A stretch of 64,000 nucleotides of DNA from Trichococcus ilyis (lineage in GTDB: Bacteria; Bacillota; Bacilli; Lactobacillales; Aerococcaceae), in contig NZ_FNYT01000015.1 of assembly GCF_900109135.1 (NCBI RefSeq), forward strand, positions 1-64,000. Direction: 5' to 3'. Position numbers and translations under genes: made by a program. Below the pieces are notes generated by a model. That model made no database searches. It saw nothing but the letters and a program-made list of their open reading frames with translations, and was not told where the DNA came from. Below, in pieces: positions 1 to 8,021 of the stretch (the stretch's first letter is position 1; every line of letters starts with the position of its first letter).

Positions 1-97
1 CCAGACTGTGGCCGAGCTCGAAGCCACAGTCTCACGCCTCTCAGAAGGTGCATTGAGCAAAACCAACAGCTTTGAAGATGAAGGAATCCCGTTCTAA
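1..97 (+). CDS. C-terminal fragment of an unrecognised protein
   Basis: The reading frame beginning at base 2 is open from the window edge to a TAA at 95-97 and encodes 31 residues. The upstream part lies outside the window. I do not recognise the family. The last residues, FEDEGIPF, resemble the acidic Ile-Pro-Phe tail of single-stranded-DNA-binding proteins (SSB), which recruits partner proteins, but the preceding residues are not SSB-like. Repeats that look like an insertion-sequence end follow directly, so this could be the last gene of that element. With no start and so little sequence, function is open. Confidence 0.4.
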   Translation, partial: QTVAELEATVSRLSEGALSKTNSFEDEGIPF

Positions 98-140
98 CCG
101 AAAAAAGCAGCAGAACATTGTCCACAATAAAATATCTTTT

Positions 141-340
141 AGGGGTGGAATTTACTCTTGCGAAAAAACGCAGAATCTTCACCTTCGGTTTGTCATGCCC
201 AAAAACAGACCGAATTCGATACATTGATCACTCTAAAATATACAAATTGACCTTTTTGACATTCATTTTTTGTCTATTTCTCTTTTCATCGGCTCGAGTG
301 CGGAATTTAGTTTTGCAAACTGGAATTTACTATTGCAACT
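141..340. mobile_element. Probable terminal region of an IS21-like element
   Basis: Three imperfect copies of a roughly 18-bp motif built on GGAATTTA-N-T-N-TTGC lie at 146-162, 301-319 and 321-338. The last two are in tandem, and the outermost copy ends in TTGCA near 337. Multiple repeated transposase-binding sites and a terminal CA are known features of IS21-family ends. No istA or istB homologue can be read here; the other end would lie left of the window. The assignment is inferred from repeat architecture only. The rest of the gap 98-406 holds the promoter of the next gene. Confidence 0.35.
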
Positions 341-354
341 AACCCAATTAATGA

Positions 355-383
355 TTGCTAAATCAATCCATTTTAGATAGACT
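355..383 (+). promoter_or_regulatory. Predicted promoter of the DUF1189 gene
   Basis: TTGCTA at 355-360 and TAGACT at 378-383 are separated by exactly 17 bp and lie about 25 bp before the start codon. The promoter begins only about 15 bp beyond the putative insertion-sequence end, so this gene may have acquired or lost upstream control through the insertion. Confidence 0.4.
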
Positions 384-406
384 GGATAAGTATTCAGAAG
401 AAAGCG

Positions 407-1180
407 GTGATGACAATCCCAATCGTCAGTTTGATCAAAGACAGTTTTATGGAACCGAAAAAATTGCTGCTTGCCGGCGCTATAAAAAAAGGATCCGCCT
501 TTTTGCTTTTCTTCCTGCTTTCGTTTGCCATCAGCGTCCCGATTTTTATCGAAGGATACGCAACGTTGCAGAAGTTTTCGGCGGACGCGGGGGCAGTAGC
601 CGATAAAATACCCGCATTCACGATCGCAGATGGGGAACTGTTTCCGGAAAACGTCGCGGAAAAAGGCTTCCTGCACAAAACCGACACCGTTATGTTGGCT
701 TTCGACAGTCAGGGAGTTTACACCCAACGTGAAGTCGAAAAAGAAATGACTTCGCCTGACCTGATCATGAGCCTTGTGTTCTCAAAGGATGCTTTCACCC
801 TTTACGCCCAAGACGTCCCCTTCAGGTTGCCTTATCGGCAAGCGGAGTCAGTAACGGACGAATCGTTCAAAAAATTGCTGCGCAATTTTTCTAGCGATCA
901 TCTTTTCTCCGGCATGATCATGTTTGTGTTCAGCCTTTTGATTGCTTTGTTGAGTTTGCTTTTGACGCTGCTGATCAGCGCCCTGTTCTCCCACGCAATC
1001 GCTGGCTTTATGGGGAAAAAAGCCCCATTTCCGGCAATTTTCAGGATGGCAATGGTAGCCTCGACAGTTCCGGTGCTTTTTTTCAGCCTGCTGAACGGTT
1101 TCAGTCTCTATCCTGCTATCCAAGACGAAGCAATCGCCCTTATCGGTATTTTCTATATCCAAAAAGCCCTGAAAGATTAG
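407..1180 (+). CDS. DUF1189 family integral membrane protein
   Basis: A 257-residue membrane protein. A hydrophobic segment sits at about 27-50, then a polar extracellular-type region of about 120 residues, then three hydrophobic segments at about 168-195, 212-232 and 238-252. The opening motif with SLIKDSF and this topology match the DUF1189 family of Firmicutes, whose function is unknown. The start is GTG at 407 immediately followed by ATG at 410; the upstream AGAAGAAAG is a modest ribosome binding site serving either. The gene is monocistronic: its own promoter precedes it and a bidirectional terminator follows. The family call is fairly sure; no role can be inferred from neighbours. Confidence 0.75.
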   Translation: MMTIPIVSLIKDSFMEPKKLLLAGAIKKGSAFLLFFLLSFAISVPIFIEGYATLQKFSADAGAVADKIPAFTIADGELFPENVAEKGFLHKTDTVMLAFDSQGVYTQREVEKEMTSPDLIMSLVFSKDAFTLYAQDVPFRLPYRQAESVTDESFKKLLRNFSSDHLFSGMIMFVFSLLIALLSLLLTLLISALFSHAIAGFMGKKAPFPAIFRMAMVASTVPVLFFSLLNGFSLYPAIQDEAIALIGIFYIQKALKD

Positions 1181-1221
1181 CGTACAAGGCTAGGCCTTTC
1201 GACGGAGTTTGCTACCTGCCC

Positions 1222-1275
1222 AAAAAAGAGACCGCAGCAGATGATCTAAAGATCATCTTGCTGCGGTCTCTTAGT
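1222..1275. terminator. Bidirectional terminator between DUF1189 gene and cshB
   Basis: A long perfect stem, AAGAGACCGCAGCA paired with TGCTGCGGTCTCTT and extended by GATGATC/GATCATC, sits between convergent genes. The A-run at 1222-1227 gives a U-tract for the minus-strand transcript. Confidence 0.85.
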
Positions 1276-1285
1276 TTTGCATTGG

Positions 1286-2602
1286 TTACCCGTTTTTGCG
1301 GGTTTTGTTCGCTCTTTTTTTGCGTTTCTGTTGGCTGGCGATGTCTTCTTTCAGTCTGCGTTTGTAGCCAGGCTTCACTTTTTTCTTCGCCTTGTTCACC
1401 ATGCCGCGGATCCGGTGATCCGGTTCCAATGGACTGGGAGCGCTTCTCAGTTCACGGCGTTTTCGCTCATAGGTTTCAACCAACTGATCTTTTTCGATAG
1501 CGACCGGCTTGAAAACAACCCCGTATTTCTCAAGTTCATCGATGGCTTTCTCTTCACCCGGCGCGTACAGAGTGATCGCAGTCCCTTTCAGGTTGCTGCG
1601 TCCCGTTCTGCCCGTACGGTGTACGAAGAATTCCATATCCTTCGGCAATTCATAATTGATGACGTGCGAAACGCCTTCGATATCGATACCGCGTGCCGCC
1701 AAATCGGTGGCCACCATGAATTGATACTCCAGATTATGGACTCTTCGCATAATGCGTTTGCGTTCGCGGGCAGGCACGTCGCCGTGCAGTACTGCAGGCT
1801 GGATGCCGCGTTGTCTCAATCCGTCCGCGATTTCCTCGACATTTTGTTTCGTATTGGCAAAAATCAAGGCCAAATAAGGCTCGCCCATCGTCAATACTTG
1901 ATACAGCACATCAATTTTGGCTTGCCCTTTTGTGGACAGCAACAGATTATCGATTGCGGGTGCAATGATATGTTCCGGTTTCAGCTGAACGACAACAGGA
2001 TTATCGACATATTTTTTCAGGAAATGCTTCAATTTTTCCGGAATTGTGGCGGAAAACACCAGCATCTGGAGATTCTCAGGCAAACGGCCGGCGATCTGGT
2101 CGACATCAAACAGGAAGCCCAAATCCAAAGTCATGTCCGCTTCATCAATGACCATTTTTGAAGCGGTGTGGACCTTAAGCGCCTGCTCATTGATCAGATC
2201 CAGGATCCTGCCGGGAGTCCCGATCACGATATGCGGCTGGTTGTTGACCAATTTTGCGATTTGGCGCTTTTTGTCGGTGCCGCCTACGTAATTGACGATA
2301 CGGATTTCCTCGGGGGCATGCGAAACCAGTTGAATGGCTGTCTGGTAAAGTTGCTCGGCCAGTTCACGGCTTGGGGAAGTGATGACAACCTGCACTTCGT
2401 TTTTTGATGGATCGATGCCATCAATCAAAGGCAGCAAGAAGCTATGGCTTTTCCCTGTTCCTGTCTGCGATTGGCCGACTACGCTCTTGCCTGTCCGGAT
2501 GATCGGAATGATTTGTTTTTGGATATCGGTCGGTTCTTTGAAATTCAATTCGCTGACTGCTTCCAGCAAAAATAGCTTCAATTGAAAGTCTTTAAATTCC
2601 AC
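1286..2602 (-). CDS. cshB: DEAD-box ATP-dependent RNA helicase CshB
   Basis: Unwinds structured RNA using ATP; CshB of Bacillus works in cold adaptation and RNA metabolism. Visible motifs in order: Q-motif region (TDIQKQ, 25-30), Walker A SQTGTGKS (45-52), PSRELAEQ (77-84), GTPGR (128-132), DEAD (153-156), SAT (184-186), then ATDLAARGID and HRTGRTGR in the second RecA domain. The C-terminus is highly basic, as expected for RNA binding. The GTG at 2602 is chosen because AGAGGTG lies 5 bp upstream; it gives 438 residues, the length I recall for B. subtilis CshB (YqfR). Longer starts at 2722 or 2647 extend into the promoter. It is monocistronic and divergent from zwf. Confidence 0.9.
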   Translation of the reverse strand: MEFKDFQLKLFLLEAVSELNFKEPTDIQKQIIPIIRTGKSVVGQSQTGTGKSHSFLLPLIDGIDPSKNEVQVVITSPSRELAEQLYQTAIQLVSHAPEEIRIVNYVGGTDKKRQIAKLVNNQPHIVIGTPGRILDLINEQALKVHTASKMVIDEADMTLDLGFLFDVDQIAGRLPENLQMLVFSATIPEKLKHFLKKYVDNPVVVQLKPEHIIAPAIDNLLLSTKGQAKIDVLYQVLTMGEPYLALIFANTKQNVEEIADGLRQRGIQPAVLHGDVPARERKRIMRRVHNLEYQFMVATDLAARGIDIEGVSHVINYELPKDMEFFVHRTGRTGRSNLKGTAITLYAPGEEKAIDELEKYGVVFKPVAIEKDQLVETYERKRRELRSAPSPLEPDHRIRGMVNKAKKKVKPGYKRRLKEDIASQQKRKKRANKTRKNG

Positions 2603-2645
2603 GTTTTCACCTCTTGTTTTTCTTCTGCGAATTTTCTGCCTTCCC

Positions 2646-2654
2646 ATTATAACA
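2646..2654 (-). promoter_or_regulatory. Extended -10 promoter of cshB
   Basis: TGTTATAAT read on the minus strand is a perfect extended -10 box. The -35 region is poor, as is usual for extended -10 promoters. Transcription would start near 2639, leaving a leader of about 37 nt before the GTG start. Confidence 0.6.
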
Positions 2655-2792
2655 CATGCACAAAATTTAAACCTTAATTTCAAATAAGAAAGTGAAACAA
2701 CAGCACATAAATTTAACAGCAATATACTTACGCAACCAGACTATCCAATTCAAAAAAACAGCCTGGCGCTAAAAATCTGATTCTTTCTTTCA

Positions 2793-2821
2793 TTGCCAAC
2801 GGTAAATGATAATAGTATAAT
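2793..2821 (+). promoter_or_regulatory. Promoter of zwf
   Basis: TTGCCA at 2793-2798 and TATAAT at 2816-2821 are spaced by exactly 17 bp, a strong sigma-A promoter. A second TATAAT at 2824-2829 overlaps the start region. The ribosome binding site AAAAGGGGGG follows at 2851-2860. I see no operator in the 264-bp gap between cshB and zwf. Confidence 0.75.
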
Positions 2822-2866
2822 GATATAATGAATGAAATCTCATCATAATAAAAAGGGGGGCATGTA

Positions 2867-4387
2867 ATGATTACCCAAAATACTGCTCTGTTCACTATTT
2901 TTGGAGCAACTGGTGATTTGGCTCACCGTAAACTGTATCCGTCATTATTTCGCTTATACAAAAAAGGATTCATCAAAGATAATTTTGCCGTTATCGGAAC
3001 GGCGAGACGAGAGTGGTCCGATGAACATTTCCGCAGCGTCGTGCTGGATTCCATCAAGGGCCTTACAGAAGACAAGGATGATGCTGCCGCCTTCGCATCC
3101 CACTTCTACTACATTTCCCATAATGTCAATGACTCAGAGCATTATATCAAGCTGAAAGATTTGTCTGAAACGTTGGATGCGAAATATACGCTTTCCGGCA
3201 ACCGCATCTTCTATTTGGCCATGTCCCCGGAGTTCTTCGGCATCATTGCCGAAAAGCTGAAGGAACAAAAATTGATCACGGAAAATGGTTTCAACCGTTT
3301 AATCATCGAAAAACCTTTCGGGCGAGATTTCGAGTCTGCGGATGCCTTGAACACAAAGCTGCGTAAATCATTCGATGAAAGTCAAATTTTCCGCATCGAC
3401 CATTATTTGGGCAAGGAAATGGTGCAAAACATTTCTGCGGTGCGCTTTTCAAATATGATTTTCGAATCGCTTTGGAACAACAAATACATCGACAACGTCC
3501 AAATCACGCTATCCGAAACTGTCGGCGTTGAGGATCGCGGCGCTTATTACGACAACAATGGGGCTTTGCGCGATATGGTGCAAAACCATATCCTTCAGAT
3601 TGTCGCTTTGCTGGTCATGGAACCGCCGTTGTCCTTGCAAGGAGAAGATGTCCGTTCCGAGAAAATAAAGGCGTTGCGTTCCCTGCGGCTCTACGATTCA
3701 GCTGAAGAGGTCAACCGCAACTTCATCCGGGCACAATACGCCGGAAACCCAGCCGAAGGTTTGCAGGCTTATCGGGCTGAACCGAACGTCGATCCAGCTT
3801 CTTCGACCGAGACTTTCGTTGCCGGAAAAATCTTAGTGGATAATTTCCGTTGGAAAGGCGTTCCTTTCTACATCCGTACCGGCAAGCAGATGGCTTCCAA
3901 AGAGACCTACATCCATATCCAGTTCAAACACGTTTCCATGAACATCTTCCCTACGGAAGGCGTCGACGAAATCGCTGAACCGAATGTGCTGACGATTCAC
4001 GTTTCTCCACTGGAAGGATTTTCATTGCGCCTGAACGCCAAACGGGTCGGGCAAGGAACCGAAATGAAGAATATCCGGATGCACCACATCTACGATGAGG
4101 AAACGCAAGCAAACAGCCCCGAAGCCTATGAGCGCCTGTTGCTGGACTGCCTGAACGGCGATCCGACTAATTTCTCCCATTGGGATGAAGTCGCGCAGTC
4201 TTGGCATTTCGTTGATAAAATCCGCAAAGTTTGGGATGCCCAGGAAGATTGCTCGGATAGCCTTTTCGCCTACGAAAGCCACTCGATGGGGCCTAAAGAA
4301 AGTGATGCTTTGCTCGAGAAAGACGGATTCCATTGGACCGAGTTCAATTGGAGCCAAAGTTACAAACACAAGCAAGACAATGATTGA
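2867..4387 (+). CDS. zwf: Glucose-6-phosphate 1-dehydrogenase
   Basis: Oxidises glucose 6-phosphate to 6-phosphogluconolactone with NADP+, the entry step of the oxidative pentose phosphate pathway; cytosolic. Near the N-terminus the Rossmann motif GATGDLA is at 13-19, and the substrate-binding signature RIDHYLGKE at 176-184 includes the catalytic-site Lys and His region. The length of 506 residues is normal for bacterial enzymes. The ATG is preceded by an AAAAGGGGGG ribosome binding site. It is one of few plus-strand genes, is transcribed alone from a good promoter, and is followed by a terminator. No partner gene (pgl, gnd) is adjacent. Confidence 0.95.
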   Translation: MITQNTALFTIFGATGDLAHRKLYPSLFRLYKKGFIKDNFAVIGTARREWSDEHFRSVVLDSIKGLTEDKDDAAAFASHFYYISHNVNDSEHYIKLKDLSETLDAKYTLSGNRIFYLAMSPEFFGIIAEKLKEQKLITENGFNRLIIEKPFGRDFESADALNTKLRKSFDESQIFRIDHYLGKEMVQNISAVRFSNMIFESLWNNKYIDNVQITLSETVGVEDRGAYYDNNGALRDMVQNHILQIVALLVMEPPLSLQGEDVRSEKIKALRSLRLYDSAEEVNRNFIRAQYAGNPAEGLQAYRAEPNVDPASSTETFVAGKILVDNFRWKGVPFYIRTGKQMASKETYIHIQFKHVSMNIFPTEGVDEIAEPNVLTIHVSPLEGFSLRLNAKRVGQGTEMKNIRMHHIYDEETQANSPEAYERLLLDCLNGDPTNFSHWDEVAQSWHFVDKIRKVWDAQEDCSDSLFAYESHSMGPKESDALLEKDGFHWTEFNWSQSYKHKQDND

Positions 4388-4402
4388 TTGAATGAACGAG
4401 AG

Positions 4403-4479
4403 AGCGGGACAGAGCGCGTTTACGCACACTATGTTCGGATGCAGGAAAGAGGCCGGGATTTCTCCCCGGCCTCTTTTTT
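4403..4479 (+). repeat. Short copy of a structured dispersed repeat
   Basis: The run starting AGCGGGACAGAGCGCGTTTA, continuing with CTATGTTCGGATGCAGG and ending in a GAGGCCGGGA hairpin, matches in order the left arm, the ACTATGTTCGGATACAGG spacer and the terminator of the longer element at 57184-57360. The long central stem-loop of that element is missing here. It is a copy in which the central hairpin has collapsed or never expanded. Confidence 0.6.
4447..4479 (+). terminator. Terminator of zwf
   Basis: The stem AGAGGCCGGG with CCCGGCCTCT is followed by TTTTTT. It forms the 3' end of the repeat copy at 4403-4479. Confidence 0.85.
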
Positions 4480-4493
4480 ACATATATATCGGA

Positions 4494-4535
4494 AAAATGC
4501 GGCAAGCAACACCACGTTGTCGCTTGCCGCATTTT
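4494..4535 (-). terminator. Terminator of nrnA
   Basis: The stem ATGCGGCAAGC with GCTTGCCGCAT around a partly paired loop is followed on the minus strand by ATTTTTCC. It ends the ytoI-nrnA transcript, which converges on zwf. Confidence 0.8.
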
Positions 4536-4559
4536 GGCCGGACCGATTGCCCGTGTCCG

Positions 4560-5522
4560 TCAGTGCGTGTTCTGCCATTCGATCGCCAACTCTTCCAGTT
4601 CCAAAATGATGTCATTGATTTCCGCTTCATCCTTGGCGTTCGCTCCGCTCGCCAACGGATGTCCGCCCCCGCCATGCCGTTTGGCGACTTCGTTGATGAT
4701 CGGGCCTTTTGAACGCAGTCTGCACCGATAGGTACCGTTCGTTTGCTCCACAAAAATCCCCCAACAAAGCACACCCTCGACGGTGCCCGGCAAAGGAACC
4801 ACCGGAGCAGTGTCGCTGTCGACCGCACCGAATTTCCCAAGAATTTCCTGGGAGAGGATGATGCTGGCGACGCCGACATCATTGATCGTCAGACTCTGGA
4901 GCACGAACCCGGACAGATTGGCCGTTTTCAAAGAATTCGTGTTCATCATTTGGCTGATGTCGGAAGCCGAAAAATCAAACCGCATCAGCTTGGAGGCTAT
5001 TTCCATAGTTTCGGCAGTGGCGGCCGGATAGAGGAATCTGCCCGTATCGCCGACGATGCCGGCGTACAGCAATCGCGCCGCTGCATCGTTCATCGGCAGC
5101 CTGCCCCCTGCTGAAAAGGAAATTTTTGCGATGATTTCGCTGCAACTGCTTGCTTGCGTCTCCACAAGGCAAATGTCCCCGTACAGGTCTTCATTCGGGT
5201 GATGATCGATTTTGATCAAGTAATCGCCATTGCCGAAACGTTTGTCGCTGATCCTTGGCTGATTTGCGGTATCCGTTACAATCACCAACGCGCCCTCATA
5301 GATTTCGTCAGAAATGGTATCCATCCTGCCAAGGTAGGCAAGGCTGTCCACATCTTCTCCGACAACAAAAACCTTTTTCTCGGGATAAGCTTGCCTGATC
5401 AAGCTGGCGAGGCCATTCTGCGACCCCAAGGCATCCGGATCCGGGCGCAGGTGGCGATGGATGATGATGGTGCCGTAAGCTTGAATCTTGCTGATGATAG
5501 CTGCATAAATAGGATTTTCCAC
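4560..5522 (-). CDS. nrnA: DHH/DHHA1 phosphoesterase, NrnA-type oligoribonuclease/pAp phosphatase
   Basis: Degrades RNA dinucleotides and short oligonucleotides and dephosphorylates 3'-phosphoadenosine 5'-phosphate; cytosolic. The DHH domain shows HRHLRPDPDALGS (22-34), VTDTA (82-86) and DHH (106-108), the metal-binding residues. The C-terminal DHHA1 domain carries GGGGHP. The GTG start at 5522 is fixed by AGGAGGG six bases upstream and gives 320 residues, close to the Bacillus enzyme. The ribosome binding site overlaps the end of ytoI, so the two are co-transcribed. This gene pair is also conserved in Bacillus (ytoI-ytqI). Confidence 0.9.
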   Translation of the reverse strand: MENPIYAAIISKIQAYGTIIIHRHLRPDPDALGSQNGLASLIRQAYPEKKVFVVGEDVDSLAYLGRMDTISDEIYEGALVIVTDTANQPRISDKRFGNGDYLIKIDHHPNEDLYGDICLVETQASSCSEIIAKISFSAGGRLPMNDAAARLLYAGIVGDTGRFLYPAATAETMEIASKLMRFDFSASDISQMMNTNSLKTANLSGFVLQSLTINDVGVASIILSQEILGKFGAVDSDTAPVVPLPGTVEGVLCWGIFVEQTNGTYRCRLRSKGPIINEVAKRHGGGGHPLASGANAKDEAEINDIILELEELAIEWQNTH

Positions 5523-5533
5523 TTGCTTCCCTC

Positions 5534-6856
5534 CTAGGATTTTTCCATCAGTTGGCAAATGACGATTGCTTTGCTGACCAGTGAATTTTCCAAATAAACT
5601 TCGACATCCAATTTGGATGACCGTCTGCCCAACTCCAATATTTTAGACCGTATCTCGATGACGCTGTCTATCTGGATCATCTTCAATTGATAGATATCCA
5701 TCTGTTCGATCACTGCATTCCGTTTCTGCAAAGTGTACAGAATTTTCTTGGTCGTACTCGCCAACACTTCGCTCAAAACGCCGAAGGACACTGTCCCGAG
5801 ACTGTTCGTCATTTGCGGCGTAATCCGGAAGCGGTAAGCAGGCAAGTTGTCGCCTTCTTCCAAGCCCGTCAAGGATAAGTTCTCCACGACTTGGTCCTCG
5901 ATCGTGTTGCCGACTTGAGGCTGACGCTGGGCCAGCTGCATTGCCTTCATGACATCCTGGCGTGAAATGATCCCAAGCAGCTGCAGATTGTCTTTCACTA
6001 CCGGCATGACTTCCAAGCCGTCCCAGATCATCCGGTGCGCCACGCTCGCTACGCTCATATGCGTTTTTGCCACTATCGGATCGCGCGTCATGACCCGCTC
6101 AAGCGAAATCGTATCCGCTTTTCCCAGGATGTCCTTCGCGGTGATGATGCCCACAAGGCGCATATTGTGGTTCACGATCGGAAACCGGGAATGTGTGGTT
6201 ACGGTGTTCAGGTTGCGGTATTGGAAAACCGTATCATCCAATGAGAGAAATTTCGTTTCCTCGATTGGAGTGTAGATGTCTTCCACCAACATAATTTCCT
6301 TTTTGATCAGTTGATCCGTCATTGCCCGGTTGATCATCGTCGCGACGGTAAAGGTGTCATAGGTCGTGCGCAAAATGGGCATTTCGACTTCATCCGCCAA
6401 ACGGATAATCGTTTCGTCGGTATCGAATCCCCCCGTGATCAAGACCGCCGCACCCTTCTCCAACGCGAATTCCTGGATATCATTCCGGTTCCCCACAATC
6501 ATGAGCGAGCCGGGTGAAATGTACCGCTCCATGGCTTCGCGTTGCATGGCGCCGATGATGAATTTGCTTAAAGTCTTATCCAGGCCTTTCTTCCCGCCCA
6601 AAATATCCCCATCGATGATTTTGCAGATCTGCCCGAAAGTCAGCGTTTCGATGTTCTCTTTCGACTTGCGTTCGATGCGGATGGTGCCCACACGCTCGAT
6701 GGTTGAAACCAGTCCGATGTTCTCGGCATCTTTGATGGCCCGGTAGGCTGTCCCTTCGGACATGTTCAAATTTTTGGCGATAGTACGGACGGAAAGTTTT
6801 TCGCCTACCGGCATCGTTTCGATGTATTGAATGATCTGTTCGTGTTTTGTTGCCAT
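5534..6856 (-). CDS. ytoI: YtoI-type protein: winged helix, DRTGG, CBS pair and hotdog domains
   Basis: A 440-residue regulator-like protein of unknown precise function. A winged helix-turn-helix spans about 1-65 (with MSEGTAYRAIKDAENIGLV), a DRTGG domain about 75-185, two CBS motifs about 195-310 and a thioesterase-like hotdog fold about 325-440. CBS domains usually bind adenine nucleotides such as ATP, AMP or c-di-AMP. Its partner nrnA cleaves dinucleotides and pAp, so a nucleotide-sensing role is a reasonable inference, not shown. The ATG is preceded by GGGAG. The architecture and length match Bacillus YtoI. Confidence 0.85.
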   Translation of the reverse strand: MATKHEQIIQYIETMPVGEKLSVRTIAKNLNMSEGTAYRAIKDAENIGLVSTIERVGTIRIERKSKENIETLTFGQICKIIDGDILGGKKGLDKTLSKFIIGAMQREAMERYISPGSLMIVGNRNDIQEFALEKGAAVLITGGFDTDETIIRLADEVEMPILRTTYDTFTVATMINRAMTDQLIKKEIMLVEDIYTPIEETKFLSLDDTVFQYRNLNTVTTHSRFPIVNHNMRLVGIITAKDILGKADTISLERVMTRDPIVAKTHMSVASVAHRMIWDGLEVMPVVKDNLQLLGIISRQDVMKAMQLAQRQPQVGNTIEDQVVENLSLTGLEEGDNLPAYRFRITPQMTNSLGTVSFGVLSEVLASTTKKILYTLQKRNAVIEQMDIYQLKMIQIDSVIEIRSKILELGRRSSKLDVEVYLENSLVSKAIVICQLMEKS

Positions 6857-7111
6857 AGTCTGCTCCCTTGCTTTCTGTTTACATCGGTAATCTAGAATCC
6901 TCTGACCGCATGATGAGAGCTAACCCATCGTCCGGATGCGCTATCAAATCATCCGGCTTTTGCTTGATCAGCGGAAAAGTATTGTATTGGATCGGCACAG
7001 CTGCCCGGGGTCCCAAGAACGCTGTATCATACAGTAACCATCGTATCATGAAACAGTTCATTAGTAAAACTGAATGAGCGCCAGGACAGGGATTTGCGAC
7101 TTTTTTTATAC
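6857..7111 (-). promoter_or_regulatory. Leader gap with a possible ytoI promoter
   Basis: The gap between ytoI and the ZIP gene contains TTTACT (7063-7068) and TACGAT (7040-7045) on the minus strand, spaced 17 bp. If used, the ytoI leader would be about 175 nt. I see no riboswitch fold I can name in it, and the reading frames across it have no plausible ribosome binding site. Confidence 0.3.
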
Positions 7112-7142
7112 AGGAAAAGGCCTTCCGCTGAGAAGGCCTTCC
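7112..7142 (-). terminator. Terminator after the ZIP transporter gene
   Basis: On the minus strand AAGGCCTTC and GAAGGCCTT form a stem followed by TTCC and an A/T-rich run. It closes the regulator-dinB-ZIP operon. Confidence 0.7.
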
Positions 7143-7155
7143 AACAGTTTGTCCG

Positions 7156-7977
7156 TCATCCCAAAGCAACATCAAGAACCATCATGACAGTGAAGCCGAA
7201 CATCAGGCCCATTGTGGCAATATCACTGTTGCCGTTCGTTTGCGACTCCGGTATCAATTCTTCTACGACAACAAAAATCATGGCTCCGGCTGCAAATGCC
7301 AAAGCATAAGGCAAGATTGCGCTCATGGATATGACGGCAGCCGCTCCGATGACAGCAGCGACCGGCTCCACGATCGCTGACAGCTGTCCGTAATTGAACG
7401 CCTTCAGTCTGCTGTTCCCATCAGCCCGGATCGGCATGGATAAGGCTGATCCTTCAGGTATGTTCTGGATGCCGATACCGATCGCCAGACCGACGGCACT
7501 CAATAACGTATTGTCCTGGGACAGGCCTGCCGCGACCGCGCCAAAACCGACACCGACTGCTAAGCCTTCGGGAATGTTATGGATTGTGATCGCAAGGAAC
7601 AACAACAGATTGCGCGATGCTTGCGTTTGCGGTCCTTCCCGGTTCTCCATCGGTTCCCCCAAGTGCAGATGGGGAACGATTTTATCGGTCATGCGCAGGA
7701 AGACACCCCCCAACAAAAAACCGATTGAGGCGGGTACCCATGCCCAGACGCCGTAGCCGTTCTCCTCGGCATGGGAAATGGACGGAGCCAACAGTGACCA
7801 GAATGAGGCCGCAATCATGACGCCTGCAGCAAAACCGCTCATGACATCAAGCACTTTTCGGTTGACGGACTTGAAGAAAAACACAAATGAAGCACCGACG
7901 ATGGTGCAACCCCAAGTGAACAATCCCGCTATGAATGCTTGCATAACAGGATTTAACTGACTGAATGACTCTAACAT
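7156..7977 (-). CDS. ZIP family divalent metal transporter (GufA/ZupT-like)
   Basis: Imports divalent metals, typically zinc and sometimes manganese or iron, across the cytoplasmic membrane. The 273-residue protein has about eight hydrophobic segments, a His-containing cytoplasmic loop ([10 protein letters not shown] at about 102-111), and the two hallmark metal-site motifs HNIPEG (133-138) and QNIPEG (171-176). The ATG at 7977 is chosen because GGGGAGA lies just upstream; the upstream extension would overlap dinB. It lies 44 bp after dinB with no terminator, so it probably shares the promoter of the metal regulator gene, which suggests metal-responsive control. Metal specificity cannot be told from sequence. 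Confidence 0.85.
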   Translation of the reverse strand: MLESFSQLNPVMQAFIAGLFTWGCTIVGASFVFFFKSVNRKVLDVMSGFAAGVMIAASFWSLLAPSISHAEENGYGVWAWVPASIGFLLGGVFLRMTDKIVPHLHLGEPMENREGPQTQASRNLLLFLAITIHNIPEGLAVGVGFGAVAAGLSQDNTLLSAVGLAIGIGIQNIPEGSALSMPIRADGNSRLKAFNYGQLSAIVEPVAAVIGAAAVISMSAILPYALAFAAGAMIFVVVEELIPESQTNGNSDIATMGLMFGFTVMMVLDVALG

Positions 7978-8021
7978 GATCTTTATCTCCCCTTTTTCAA
8001 TGAGTGAATGAATGATTTCTT

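Noticed and set aside
118-342. 74-residue open frame in the putative insertion-sequence end
   Set aside because: It spans the terminal repeats, lacks a ribosome binding site and resembles no protein I know; better explained as non-coding element end.
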